64,000 nucleotides of DNA from Saccharospirillum mangrovi (GTDB lineage Bacteria; Pseudomonadota; Gammaproteobacteria; Pseudomonadales; Natronospirillaceae), in NCBI RefSeq assembly GCF_003367315.1, contig NZ_CP031415.1:1424001-1488000 (forward strand), in the 5' to 3' direction. The notes under the pieces are model-generated. The model saw only the letters and a program-made list of their open reading frames with translations. It ran no database searches and was not told the DNA's origin. Of this stretch, positions 16,792 through 25,399 are shown piece after piece. The position numbers and the translations under genes were made by a program. Every line of letters starts with the position of its first letter. Within the stretch, counting starts at the first letter, position 1.

Positions 16792-17451
16792 ATGCCACAC
16801 AGAAGCCTGGAACATTTGCTGCAACAAAACCGTGAATGGGCAGAGCGAATTAAATCCGAAGATCCGGATTTCTTTCGCCAGCTGGCGCAACAGCAAAAAC
16901 CGGAATACTTATGGATAGGCTGCGCCGACAGCCGCGTACCGGCAAACGAAATCATGGGGTTAATGCCGGGCGAAGTGTTCGTGCATCGCAACGTCGCCAA
17001 CCTCGTGGTACACACCGACCTGAACTGCCTGTCGGTGATTCAGTTTGCCGTTGAAGTACTGAAAGTGAAGCACATCATCGTCACCGGTCACTACGGTTGT
17101 GGCGGTGTGGCCGCAGCGCTGAAAAACCAACGCCTGGGCTTGATTGACAACTGGCTGCGTCATATTCAGGACATCATGAAACTCTACGGCAAGTACTTCG
17201 ATGCACTGCCGGACGAAGCCACACGCATCTCTCGTTTGTGCGAAGTGAACGTGATGGCGCAGGTGCAGAGCCTGTCGGAAACCACCATCGTTCAGCAGGC
17301 GTGGGACGAAGGCCAGAAGCTGACCATTCACGGTTGGATTTACGGCCTGGAAGACGGCATCCTGAAAGACCTGAAAGTGTCACACAGCGATTCCAGCGAA
17401 ATTCGTGGCAAAATTCACAACACCATTAAGGCGACTTTAGCCGGAGGCTAA
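16792..17451 (+). CDS. can: beta-class carbonic anhydrase
   Basis: A 219-residue cytoplasmic enzyme that interconverts CO2 and bicarbonate. Zinc ligands are C44 (CADSRVP, with the catalytic D46-R48 pair), H100 and C103 (GHYGCGG). The start MPHRSLEHLLQQNREWA and the segment HGWIYGLEDGILKDL are close to E. coli Can. AACAGAGGAAT before the ATG provides a ribosome site. A small membrane-protein gene follows after 4 bases and is probably co-transcribed. Confidence 0.95.
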   Translation: MPHRSLEHLLQQNREWAERIKSEDPDFFRQLAQQQKPEYLWIGCADSRVPANEIMGLMPGEVFVHRNVANLVVHTDLNCLSVIQFAVEVLKVKHIIVTGHYGCGGVAAALKNQRLGLIDNWLRHIQDIMKLYGKYFDALPDEATRISRLCEVNVMAQVQSLSETTIVQQAWDEGQKLTIHGWIYGLEDGILKDLKVSHSDSSEIRGKIHNTIKATLAGG

Positions 17452-17455
17452 CAGC

Positions 17456-17722
17456 ATGTTGACGAGTTTTATTCCGACACTCGATACCGTGCTCCAGTCC
17501 GATCGGACAGAAGCCATTTCACAATATCAAAACACCATCGGCGCCGAGATCAACTGGGTTGCCCTGGGGTTTATTGGCGGCGGCATTGTTGTCGCCATCA
17601 TCGTTCTGTTCGGCATCAATTCCGACCAGAAACGCAGCATCAAGAAAAGCCAGACGGTCAAAAAATACAAAATACTCCGCCACGATGATGATTCGCGGAC
17701 GGATAAATTAAAGGACGATTGA
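17456..17722 (+). CDS. small single-pass membrane protein
   Basis: An unrecognised 88-residue protein with one hydrophobic segment (WVALGFIGGGIVVAIIVLFGI, about residues 34-54) and a basic then acidic cytoplasmic tail (KRSIKKSQTVKKYKILRHDDD). GGAGG sits within the end of the carbonic anhydrase gene, 4 bases upstream, so the two are likely one transcript. It is the last gene before the accessory island; the tail predicts an inside-facing C terminus. Function unknown. Confidence 0.65.
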   Translation: MLTSFIPTLDTVLQSDRTEAISQYQNTIGAEINWVALGFIGGGIVVAIIVLFGINSDQKRSIKKSQTVKKYKILRHDDDSRTDKLKDD

Positions 17723-17787
17723 CAGACCAAACCGTTCTGGTGAATTAAAACAGTGAGCGTCGGCACAGGTTTCAGTAAGCCTTGCCC

Positions 17788-17995
17788 ATGTTGAAGGGGC
17801 GTTGTTTGTGCGACGCCTGCCAATACGAAGTAGCAGACGAATTTGAATACGCTGTGAACTGCCATTGTTCACAGCGCCGGCGCGCAACACAACAGGAGCT
17901 GCATTCGAACAATTTGCAGGCATCTCTATTGGAAAATTTCGGCTTCTGGTCGCGGATGGCAACATCATGCCTTATCAGCTGATGAATAGATGGTG
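17788..17995 (+). pseudogene. broken GFA/CENP-V family gene
   Basis: From ATG 17788 the frame reads LKGRCLCDACQYEVADEFEYAVNCHCS, the zinc-binding start of a glutathione-dependent formaldehyde-activating-like (GFA) protein. A direct duplication of CAACA (17885-17889 and 17890-17894) then shifts the frame. Removing one copy restores RRRATGAAFEQFAGISIGKF, the normal continuation, which runs on to DGNIM and is lost near 17970, where the opposing membrane-protein gene begins. It is both frameshifted and truncated, so a decayed gene at the left edge of the island. An intact GFA gene lies at 22.0-22.5 kb. Confidence 0.8.
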
Positions 17996-18516
17996 TTGAT
18001 GCGTGGCTGAATAAACCATATTCCCACGGGTAAAAACAAAAACGGAAAGTAGGTGCCAAGTGTTGAAGAAAACGTTGCCGGGGCATTCGTCTCAAAAGTA
18101 CGGATGTTTTTCGCGATATAAAATGGAACGTACAACGCGCAATATATAGAGAAAAAATAGAGCAAACCAAGAATTGGCGCCAACCAGCTTGGGAGTTTTG
18201 AAGAAAAAAACAGGAAAGATGCCAGGAAAAAAGGCGTGTAAAAAGTTGAGAAAATAATTGAGAACTTGAAGAAATTATTTCCTGGTCGAATTTCAGCGGG
18301 TATACGGCGGTTGATTCCAACTCCAAGCGACCAGAACCAAAGAAAATAAATGACAAACCCGATAAGAAGACACAGTGGGATAAGAAGAAGTTCATAGCCA
18401 GACGATACAGCGATGATTTTGAAATTAAAATATATAGCTAAGTAGGGCGCCACAATTGGAAGTGCAATTCCTACCATAAATATTTGCCAGGATTTGGCTT
18501 TTAGAAAGAAGTTCAT
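17965..18516 (-). CDS. multi-pass membrane protein, unknown function
   Basis: About 183 residues with four to five hydrophobic helices (FMVGIALPIVAPYLAIYF, LLLIPLCLLIGFVIYFLWFW, the helix around FFLASFLFF, ILGLLYFFSIYCALYVPFYI and FPFLFLPVGIWFI). No family is recognised. ATG 18516 is preferred because GAGGGA lies 8 bases upstream; another ATG is at 18531. Its last codons run into the remnant of the GFA gene, suggesting that the 3' end was formed by the same rearrangement. The AT-rich composition differs from the core genes to the left. Confidence 0.55.
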   Translation of the reverse strand: MNFFLKAKSWQIFMVGIALPIVAPYLAIYFNFKIIAVSSGYELLLIPLCLLIGFVIYFLWFWSLGVGINRRIPAEIRPGNNFFKFSIIFSTFYTPFFLASFLFFSSKLPSWLAPILGLLYFFSIYCALYVPFYIAKNIRTFETNAPATFSSTLGTYFPFLFLPVGIWFIQPRINTIYSSADKA

Positions 18517-18625
18517 ATAGAAATCCCTCATTTTGGTCTTTGAGCAATTTATGGATATAAGCTGCCTGTATTCGCATCAATAAGATAGCTTGTTGGCAGT
18601 TTTCATCAAAAGGCACATTGCGGCG

Positions 18626-19015
18626 CTAGTCGACTTGTTGTGTTGCTAAGTGGGCGCTGATGAATATTTGCACCCAAAGGATAAACCACCCCAAGGTGTA
18701 GGCGGCCAGGTCTTTCCAATCGAATGTAGAGCCAAACACCACTTTCAATATAGGTTTATCTTCCAGCCCAAGCCAGGCAAGTATTTCCATATACTGAGCA
18801 AACTCCACCAAAAAAGAGCAAGCCAAAACGCCAAACGCGAGCGGTAGGCTGGGTACGTCCAGGAACGTCTTCAAAAAATAGAACAGCCAGACAACCACCA
18901 GCGCATCACCCAGAAAGGGTCTGACGAAACGGTCGTTCACAAAGAGTGCAATGAACAGAAGGGCACCGAACAGCAGGCTGCTCAGAGTAAAATAGAATGC
19001 ACTGAATCGAATCAC
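18626..19015 (-). CDS. DUF2809 family membrane protein
   Basis: About 129 residues with four membrane helices. FVRPFLGDALVVVWLFYFLKTFL, FGVLACSFLVEFAQYMEILAW and the signature VVFGSTFDWKDLAAYTLGW are characteristic of DUF2809. Function unknown. GTG 19015 has AGGAAG 4 bases upstream and gives the usual short N terminus; the frame continues upstream to an ATG at 19099. Single gene, same direction as its neighbours, typical of mobile accessory cargo. Confidence 0.75.
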   Translation of the reverse strand: MIRFSAFYFTLSSLLFGALLFIALFVNDRFVRPFLGDALVVVWLFYFLKTFLDVPSLPLAFGVLACSFLVEFAQYMEILAWLGLEDKPILKVVFGSTFDWKDLAAYTLGWFILWVQIFISAHLATQQVD

Positions 19016-19111
19016 AGAACTTCCTGTTCTTATATGAAGTGATACTTTCCGGCCGGGCTTACGGCAGAAATACGGCGACAAATACCTTCGCGGCATCAAC
19101 TGCCGTGTGCA

Positions 19112-19858
19112 TCACTGAACCACGCGTTCTACAGGCTGTTCCAGCAACAGATCGTCACCTCTGAAAACCCGCAAATACCCCGGCGGGCTCGATTCCGTAC
19201 CCAGCCGAATGACATAACAGACGTATCTGTATTTGCCATTTTCAAAGCTGTAGAAGTGATTACCACCACTGCCATCGGCGGTGAAGGTTCCGTTATTCAA
19301 TACCAGGTCCGGCAGTTCGGAAGTTGGGTTTGCAACGTCCCAAACAGCATAGCGAATACTTGAATCGTTCAATTCATCAAGCCGTATGCGGTATCGTCTG
19401 GTCTCCCATTCAAAGATGGGCTTTTTAATGTCGGCAATGCTTGGGTGCAGTCGTTGCCGGGCCTCTAGAATTAACTGGGCGCTGATGTTTTCTTCAGCGG
19501 GCGATTGGTGATTGATCGCGTAGATGTACCCATCGTCGTCCAGCCAAAGCTCTCCGTTGGCGAACATAATGCCTCGCCAGCCCATTTGGCTCCAATCATC
19601 CTGTGGGTCAGATTTTGACAGCCTGGTAATGAATTCTGCATCGAATACATCGTCAAAGCGGCCAAGAAAATCGTTCCGATCGGAAATGCTCGGAATAGGT
19701 GTGGTGCGATTCAGCGGGTAGCGCACGTGATCGACAATGTAATCCCGGTCTCCGGCTTTAAAGGCATCGATGATTGGCTGAACAACCTCTTCGGTATCGC
19801 CAAATGTCGCAGTGGCGAACAGACACAGAGACAGCGCTAAGAGCAGTTGAGTCTTCAA
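19112..19858 (-). CDS. exported protein of unknown function
   Basis: A ~248-residue protein with a signal peptide (KTQLLLALSLCLFATATFGD) when started from TTG 19858, which has AAGGGA upstream; no ATG gives as good an N terminus. The mature part begins with a helical stretch (VVQPIIDAFKAGDRDYIVDHVRYPL) and ends in beta-rich sequence (ENGKYRYVCYVIRLGTESSPPGYLRV). No family was recognised. Likely periplasmic. It stands alone in the island, minus strand like the genes around it. Confidence 0.55.
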   Translation of the reverse strand: MKTQLLLALSLCLFATATFGDTEEVVQPIIDAFKAGDRDYIVDHVRYPLNRTTPIPSISDRNDFLGRFDDVFDAEFITRLSKSDPQDDWSQMGWRGIMFANGELWLDDDGYIYAINHQSPAEENISAQLILEARQRLHPSIADIKKPIFEWETRRYRIRLDELNDSSIRYAVWDVANPTSELPDLVLNNGTFTADGSGGNHFYSFENGKYRYVCYVIRLGTESSPPGYLRVFRGDDLLLEQPVERVVQ

Positions 19859-20073
19859 TGGAATGGTTCCCTTCAGCGGAGGCAGATAGAGACGGCAGAT
19901 AGACGGTTGGACGTTAACTGAAATAACGTATAAAGACACGACTTTCTCGGGTGGAAAATTACCGGAAAGTGTCGTTGTTATGTGAAGTGAGGTATTGCTC
20001 ACGGAATTGTTTAGTGAGTCAGATAATCCGCAGAAAAAGCCGGGAACGCTATATCGCAGTATTTTCAGGGCAG

Positions 20074-20092
20074 TGAGGTCCGTCGGACCTCA
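20074..20092. terminator. perfect hairpin downstream of the 20.1-20.9 kb gene
   Basis: TGAGGTCCG (20074-20082) and CGGACCTCA (20084-20092) are exact complements around a single central T. It lies about 40 bases past the stop of the minus-strand gene at 20133. There is no T run, so it could also be a protein-binding site. Confidence 0.4.
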
Positions 20093-20132
20093 GCCAGGTA
20101 TTTGTCTTGAGCTTTGTTACAGGCTCCGGGCT

Positions 20133-20852
20133 TTATTGAAGCCGGAACTGTTTGAACGCTGTTACCAAGAGTTGCCTGAAATGCACCGGAATAATCACAA
20201 ACAACGCCGTGCCTTTGTGAAAGTCCGGATTGAGCTGTTGATAGTATTGAATTTCCGCTTTCTCACTGGCCTTGAAGGCTTCCAGTTCATCGGCGGTGTA
20301 TTTGCTGGTCCGGTTCACCGATACCAGGCAGCGGCTGGCTGTCGCCGGGCTTACATCGCCTGCCGGGTTAAAACGTTCAAACAAATCATGAGGCATGGCC
20401 CGATTTGGGTGCGGCCAGATAATACCCGTGCGCTTGGCGATGGCGCGGTACATGGCCGGGCTGAGCATGGTGTCGGCGTAATAGAGCTTTCGCCAGGGCC
20501 GGCGCAACCAGCATTTGAAACTCTCGGTAATCGAAAACTGAAAGGTATTACCGCCTTTGCGGTAATCGGGATAGAAGCCGGCTGACGCTCGAATGATGGT
20601 CGATGCTGATTCATCCGTGAACGTCAGCAAGCAATAACCCACAATAAATTCGCCTTCGAAATACAACCGCAGCCGGCGCTGAAAGGGGCCGGGGCTATCA
20701 AAATACTTCGCGAAGTATTCAGCGGAATCGACATTGGCAAAGCTGGACTGAATAACAGACTGGATTGCTTGTCGTTCGGTATCAGACACCCACTGTTTGG
20801 TCTGGGTGTATTCTTTGGTGCGTAATGTCATCGGATTATTCACTTCTGCCAT
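20133..20852 (-). CDS. hypothetical protein (possible acyltransferase-like fold)
   Basis: About 239 residues, soluble. The middle contains EFIVGYCLLTFTD, then IIRASAGFYPDYRKGGNTFQF, an order reminiscent of GNAT acetyltransferases (a strand, then an R/G-rich CoA loop), and SPAMYRAIAKRTGIIWPHPN. The resemblance is weak and is not claimed as identity. The start is uncertain: ATG 20852, ATG 20831 and GTG 20903 are all possible, and none has a clear ribosome site. Minus strand, in the accessory island. Confidence 0.55.
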   Translation of the reverse strand: MAEVNNPMTLRTKEYTQTKQWVSDTERQAIQSVIQSSFANVDSAEYFAKYFDSPGPFQRRLRLYFEGEFIVGYCLLTFTDESASTIIRASAGFYPDYRKGGNTFQFSITESFKCWLRRPWRKLYYADTMLSPAMYRAIAKRTGIIWPHPNRAMPHDLFERFNPAGDVSPATASRCLVSVNRTSKYTADELEAFKASEKAEIQYYQQLNPDFHKGTALFVIIPVHFRQLLVTAFKQFRLQ

Positions 20853-20951
20853 CCAAACGGAACGGCGCTGGTAATACAGGCCGCATTGCAACTCAGACGA
20901 CACTGGGGAGAAAACGGATGCAATTCCTACTGGACCTGCATATCTGTTTAG

Positions 20952-21362
20952 CTACGGCTGTCGGTTTTCCTTGCGAATCACCAGCTTTAAACCCGACCAA
21001 ACCTCGTCGACAGCACAGACTTTAACGTCAACCAAGCCCAAAGGTAAGGCCACATCACGAACCACATCTTCGGTCATGTCTGTCGCAACCTTAGACACCT
21101 TCTTCGGCCAGCAAACCCAGATCATCCCGTTTTGTTTAATCGACGTCATTAGCCCAGGCAGTTCCTGCTCCAACTCACTGCGTTGCTTGGTGAAGAACTG
21201 AATGAAATCCAGGTCGCGGCTTAAACGGCTGAGAATCTTCAAGTTAGCGGGCAGGGGATGCAGCAGCGCATCGTAGCCTTCGGGTGCATTCTTTAAATAC
21301 AGCGCATGGCCTTCTTTAATGCCCAGTTTCTTCACCAGAGGTGTGCCGGAATAGCCTGACAT
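20952..21362 (-). CDS. DUF3052 family protein
   Basis: 136 residues matching DUF3052 over the full length: MSGYSGTPLVKKLGIKEG at the start, LKNAPEGYDALL, then IKQNGMIWVCWPKKVSKVATD and MTEDVVRDVALPLGLVDVKV, ending DEVWSGLKLVIRK. Function is unknown; the family is common as small accessory cargo. It sits alone with its own gaps on both sides. Confidence 0.85.
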   Translation of the reverse strand: MSGYSGTPLVKKLGIKEGHALYLKNAPEGYDALLHPLPANLKILSRLSRDLDFIQFFTKQRSELEQELPGLMTSIKQNGMIWVCWPKKVSKVATDMTEDVVRDVALPLGLVDVKVCAVDEVWSGLKLVIRKENRQP

Positions 21363-21447
21363 AGATGTTGGCTCCCATTGGTTTGTGTGTTTCTAATTCC
21401 GAAGACTTTGGAAAACAATTTGATTCGTACTTGGCTTGACCAATAAA

Positions 21448-21879
21448 TCAGAGTTTCTTGATTGTTATAAATCGTTTTTTAAAGACTAATGTTAATGGTC
21501 TACTAAATCTAAATCTTCGGACTCCCTCTGGAGTGTACCTAAGCGCCCACTTATCTTCCGTACCATAAAATCCAAAAGTAATCAGATTACCGGAGTGCGA
21601 CTTTAAGTTCTGGATGAAGCCAAAATACTCTGGAGTAGATGCTTCATCAACCAAGTTTAAATCTTCATCAAGTAGGTTAAACCAGTATTTTACACTGTTA
21701 AAACTGTCGTATTTCGTGATGAGAAGAGTATGCCCACCAACTTTATACTCAGCCTCAATTGAAATTCCACTTAAGGTTATGTGCTTATCTTCTCCACGCT
21801 TAAAAGCATCCATCTCAAAAGTGATGTTCAGAGCGGTGTTCTTTCGCGGAGTGCAAGAGTATTCGTTTGTTGGAATCAT
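21448..21879 (-). CDS. hypothetical protein
   Basis: An unrecognised 143-residue protein with no signal peptide or membrane segment. It is rich in beta strands and aromatic residues (GGHTLLITKYDSFNSVKYWF, GNLITFGFYGTEDKWALRYT) and ends in a basic stretch (KKRFITIKKL). It is AT-rich compared with the core genes, which suggests recent acquisition. Nothing in the neighbourhood indicates a role. Confidence 0.5.
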   Translation of the reverse strand: MIPTNEYSCTPRKNTALNITFEMDAFKRGEDKHITLSGISIEAEYKVGGHTLLITKYDSFNSVKYWFNLLDEDLNLVDEASTPEYFGFIQNLKSHSGNLITFGFYGTEDKWALRYTPEGVRRFRFSRPLTLVFKKRFITIKKL

Positions 21880-22042
21880 GGTTTACTGTCGTTCCATGCG
21901 TTGATTGAACAGCATATACACATTAGGCCTTGGTATTAATTTTTGTGCTTTGAACCAATTCGACATTTAGGTAAACGTTCAGATTGATCCTTGCGAGACA
22001 GTAGGCGTGTTGGATGAGGCTTCGTTAAAACCATGACCGATG

Positions 22043-22522
22043 CTAAGGAACTGGCCACTCGGTCGTTTCATGGTCTGGGTGTTGTCTGTTTGTGTCTTTG
22101 ATACCTGTAGAGCCGTCCGGGTCATTTTGTTCAGTTGAGCCGTAGTCTTTCAGATGTGCAAGCTGATCAACCTGGGGCAGGCGACTTTCCATGCCCAACT
22201 GGAATTCCAGTGGTATGTCTTTGGGTTCATCGAACGAGCCAATGGTCATCGATATGTGGGCATTTTTGTCGTGCTTGAAAAATAGCGGAGTGCCGCATTT
22301 ATGACAAAACCCGCGCTCTACAAATTCAGAGCTTCGGAATACGTGAGGGTTACCCCGAGTCCAGGTGAAATCGTTTAATGGAACACCAACCAGCGCAGAG
22401 AAAAAGTTGCCAGAGGCTTTTTGACACATACGGCAATGGCAGACGTGAGGATTGTCCAGAAGGCTTTTGGCGGAAAAGCGTATGCTTCCACATTGGCAAC
22501 CGCCGTATAAGGTCTTACTCAT
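22043..22522 (-). CDS. GFA/CENP-V family zinc protein
   Basis: An intact 159-residue protein of the glutathione-dependent formaldehyde-activating (GFA) family. Zinc ligands are C9/C11 (GGCQCGS), C28/C30/C33 (VCHCRMCQKASG) and C73/C76 (GFCHKCGTP). Despite the name, most members have no proven formaldehyde activity. The C-terminal ~25 residues (NDPDGSTGIKDTNRQHPD) are polar and variable. It belongs to a different subgroup from the broken GFA gene at 17.8 kb (SALVGVP against EQFAGI), so they are not recent duplicates. Confidence 0.88.
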   Translation of the reverse strand: MSKTLYGGCQCGSIRFSAKSLLDNPHVCHCRMCQKASGNFFSALVGVPLNDFTWTRGNPHVFRSSEFVERGFCHKCGTPLFFKHDKNAHISMTIGSFDEPKDIPLEFQLGMESRLPQVDQLAHLKDYGSTEQNDPDGSTGIKDTNRQHPDHETTEWPVP

Positions 22523-22614
22523 TCTTGGTGCCCCTTTTTGTGCCCAAAGATGTAATAACTGTTTCAGGATGAGTTCTGCCGGTCTTCACTCGGGCTGTTT
22601 TCTTGACCAAGAAA

Positions 22615-23031
22615 TTAGGCATCGGTAAGGGTGTTCTCTGGCTCTACCGACGCCACCAGTTTCACTCGATTGCCTTCCGGGTCCTGAACCCACGCCGCTT
22701 CAATGCGACCATTAAACACCTTCGGTGGTACAAGCGCCGAGGCACCGCATTGTTGGGCTTTCTCAAACAGTGCAGCAACGTCGTTGCACCACAATACAAC
22801 TTCGGATTGCGATGGGCCTTGTTCGGTAGCAAGGCCCGTAAGCCGCGTAAGTGCCTCACGGCTTGTGAGGCCAAGCGTGAATGTACCTACGGAAACCTCG
22901 ATATGTTCAGCGGCACCTGTAGCCGGAAATCGAAACCTTTCGTCCATACCCAACGCCCGATAGAAGAGAGCTAGTGCCTCTAGGTCATCGGCATAGACGT
23001 TCACTTGAGCATCCGTAAGGGTTGAAGTCAC
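22615..23031 (-). CDS. VOC/glyoxalase-fold protein
   Basis: 138 residues with the two beta-alpha-beta-beta-beta modules of the vicinal oxygen chelate superfamily: VNVYADDLEALALFYRALGM at the start and VQDPEGNRVKLVASV near the end. His/Glu candidates for metal binding include HIEVSVGTF. Members include glyoxalases, dioxygenases and antibiotic-binding proteins; which one this is cannot be told. A stand-alone accessory gene on the minus strand. Confidence 0.8.
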   Translation of the reverse strand: MTSTLTDAQVNVYADDLEALALFYRALGMDERFRFPATGAAEHIEVSVGTFTLGLTSREALTRLTGLATEQGPSQSEVVLWCNDVAALFEKAQQCGASALVPPKVFNGRIEAAWVQDPEGNRVKLVASVEPENTLTDA

Positions 23032-23114
23032 ATCGTAGTTCCTATTGCTTGGCCGACATGAGAAAGCCTATCTGGACGCTCAACATAAACCTTTTGACTC
23101 AGTAAGAGAAAGAT

Positions 23115-23504
23115 TTATAGCTGACTGATCCATTGCCGAATCAAATCAATAATGTCTCTTTTATGGGCCAAGGCTTGTTCAGAGGATTGAATCTCCAATA
23201 CACATCGATCGGGAGCCTTCCAGTTTACGAAGCCATTAGGGTCTTCAAGCTGCATAGCCTTTTCCAAAGGCTTTGGCTTGGCGCCACGATGTAGGACGAT
23301 TTGAATGTTCTTGGGCGGGTGTAATCGGAAGGTTGCAAAATGATCATCGATTTTAAAACTGGGCGCATTCCACTTAACTTCTTCAACAATACGGGCATCG
23401 ATGTTCAAAATTGCCGCCCGGAGTTCGTTGATGGCAGCTTTGTGAGGGTGCTCCGAAGCAGCCATGAAGGATTCTGCTGAGTTAGCTTTGCTTTCCTTTT
23501 TCAT
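23115..23504 (-). CDS. DUF1801 (YdhG-like) family protein
   Basis: 129 residues. HPHKAAINELRAAILNIDARIVEEVKWNAPSF matches the DUF1801 core, including the conserved E-x-x-x-W-x-x-P, and it continues FRLHPPKNIQIVLHRGAK. The fold is iron-sulfur-scaffold-like in relatives, but no function is established. It starts with MKKESKANSAESF, and the gene has an independent gap on each side. Confidence 0.82.
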   Translation of the reverse strand: MKKESKANSAESFMAASEHPHKAAINELRAAILNIDARIVEEVKWNAPSFKIDDHFATFRLHPPKNIQIVLHRGAKPKPLEKAMQLEDPNGFVNWKAPDRCVLEIQSSEQALAHKRDIIDLIRQWISQL

Positions 23505-24083
23505 ATATCACGCTCCAAGGTGGCGTAATGCTTAAGAATCTGCGGTCGATATTGCCGCGAGATACTGGCCCTAACCCTGGGTAGTCGCTTTAGCAGCGTT
23601 CAATAAGACATTACTATCAAATTTATTTATAAGAGACGGTGCTTATAGGTTACACCCGAGAAGGTAAGGATAGGAGACGACCGGGCGAGAGTTCCCTGTG
23701 CTCACGACGCGGTTATGTTATTCAGTACGCGACCCTATGATTGAACTGGATCATTATTTCATAGGTATAACCAATAACCACGCACACCTCATCCGGATTC
23801 AGAAATGTATAAAGGGCATTAACCAGAAGGTTATCCGCTTCTGCACCTAGCCAAACTTCCTAAGACTATTGGACAGTCGCTATCGCTATTACAGCAAGCT
23901 GTTAGTTTCATCGGTTGATTGAATACCAACGAAGAACTTGCGATCACCGTCTGGTTATTCATCGTATGGCTGTACCCTGTAGTTGTGTCACTTAACAACT
24001 ACAGGACCACAGGCGACTAAAACCATTGTTAACAGCACGGATGTGCATACAGTCGGATCACGGCTTACCTGCTTGAAGGTTCA
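23505..24083. other. 579-base gap with a strong hairpin
   Basis: No convincing coding frame on either strand. The clearest structure is CCTGTAGTTGT (23976-23986) paired exactly with ACAACTACAGG (23995-24005) around an 8-base loop. There is no T run after it on either strand. The rest shows no strong repeat to other parts of the window. It could hold a decayed gene or an RNA, but nothing more specific can be supported. Confidence 0.5.
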
Positions 24084-24824
24084 CTATTCGTCAGTCAAAT
24101 AATCCAAGTCAATCTTGAACCCACTTTCGGGATCAATAAACATACTTTCAAACCGTGCTGCCAGATCAGCGATAAATAAGGGCGTTGCTGCTTCTAAGGC
24201 CATTTGCTCAAAGTTATGTTCATTCAACAGGAAGGGAGCGCGACGTTTGTGTACTAAAGCATCGCTGTAGGAAGTGGCATACAGATACTGGTTGCGTGTA
24301 TCCCAGAGTGATCCAGAAATGACACCTAACGAATCCACTTCTGTTCCGGGAACGAAATAGGCGGCGACAAAGGTGAGGTAGGTGATGCTCAATGGGTTGA
24401 GGTAGAGATCGGAGTCGCTAAACGTATCGATCATCAAAACGGCGTCCGCACGGTGACGGGCAGCAGCGACGCGGACAGCTTGAACGGTATTTTCTTGTAC
24501 CGTGCTGTTGTTAATGACCATGTAATCGGCCACTACGTTTCCGTTACGCAGTTGATCCAGCATGGGAGTTAGCTTTTCCAGGATCATGTTCTTAGTCTGG
24601 CTCTCATAGACGCCGTAGTAGTCTTCAAAATAGATGCCAAGAACAAATGGGCGACCCAAGGCAGGATTTAGGTCCAGTATTGTTTGAATGTCAGATTCAG
24701 TCTGGTTAAGACCTGCTACAGACATTTCATCGCTGATGCGGCCCTGATCGAACCCGGTGGAGGCGCAGCCAGTTAAGGTGACGGTTAAAATTAACAGGAG
24801 TCCGTACTTAAAGGTCGAAGTCAT
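24084..24824 (-). CDS. lipoprotein of unknown function
   Basis: A 246-residue protein with a clear lipoprotein signal: MTSTFKYGLLLILTVTLTGC with the lipidated Cys at position 20, followed by Ala-Ser, which predicts the outer membrane. The mature part has a YEDYYG-like segment and a hydrophobic SITYLTFVAAYFVPG, and its centre (IQAVRVAAARHRADAVLMIDT in general form) is similar in style to Rossmann-like envelope proteins. No family is recognised. ATG 24824 has AAGGA about 9 bases upstream; the open frame upstream to 24923 lacks a signal peptide. Confidence 0.65.
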   Translation of the reverse strand: MTSTFKYGLLLILTVTLTGCASTGFDQGRISDEMSVAGLNQTESDIQTILDLNPALGRPFVLGIYFEDYYGVYESQTKNMILEKLTPMLDQLRNGNVVADYMVINNSTVQENTVQAVRVAAARHRADAVLMIDTFSDSDLYLNPLSITYLTFVAAYFVPGTEVDSLGVISGSLWDTRNQYLYATSYSDALVHKRRAPFLLNEHNFEQMALEAATPLFIADLAARFESMFIDPESGFKIDLDYLTDE

Positions 24825-24892
24825 TAGAGGTGTCCTTACTGCATGTTTGTTGAATTTGTATCTTCCAGTGACCCGAGGGAGTTTGGTCTGTG

Positions 24893-25228
24893 TTACTGCA
24901 ACTTTTCTCCGCACTTTGAACAATACTCCGCTTTAACCAGTAAATTTTGGTTCATCACCGCTCGACCGCATGCATCACAGAATTTCATTGATCTGAGATT
25001 TAGTATTGTAACAAGGGCTACTGCTGTAACCATCATATAGAAGGCTTGTCCAGCAATGCCCATTGCGTAAACAAAGCCTATTAAAAGCAATCCTGTGCCA
25101 ATGATGAAAGGTGGCCAAAATTTGCGCTTAAGTTGCGCATTTTTACCGACAATGAAAATGGCAGTGCTAATTCCCCCTAATACAATCCAAGTGCCAATGA
25201 AAATTGGAAATACGACGTCTGAACTCAT
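24893..25228 (-). CDS. membrane protein with C-terminal zinc ribbon
   Basis: 111 residues: three hydrophobic helices (FPIFIGTWIVLGGISTAIFIV, PPFIIGTGLLLIGFVYAMG, AFYMMVTAVALVTILNL) and then a cytoplasmic zinc ribbon with C84/C87 and C103/C106 (FCDACGRA...EYCSKCGEK). AAGGAG lies 5 bases before the ATG. The family is not named; the layout resembles small zinc-ribbon membrane proteins of unknown role. It precedes the lipoprotein gene on the same strand by 68 bases and could share a transcript. Confidence 0.6.
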   Translation of the reverse strand: MSSDVVFPIFIGTWIVLGGISTAIFIVGKNAQLKRKFWPPFIIGTGLLLIGFVYAMGIAGQAFYMMVTAVALVTILNLRSMKFCDACGRAVMNQNLLVKAEYCSKCGEKLQ

Positions 25229-25324
25229 GGTTGCTCCTTATCTCGGTTATTAGTCGTCTCTTAGGCCAGCTAATTCGACGCTTTTGGTTTTACCTTTCGT
25301 TGCGCTTCTTTGTATACCAGCCAC

Positions 25325-25344
25325 GAGGACATCCACCTTAACCC
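25325..25344 (-). repeat. short dispersed repeat, copy 1
   Basis: GAGGACATCCACCTTAACCC, a copy of the AGGACACCCACCTTAA repeat in the opposite orientation to the later GGTGGGTGTCCT copies. It lies just upstream of the RAYT transposase remnant. Confidence 0.6.
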
Positions 25345-25399
25345 TTGGCAGCTAAGTATCACAGCGTGATACTCGAGATACTGTGTATTTATCAGGACG

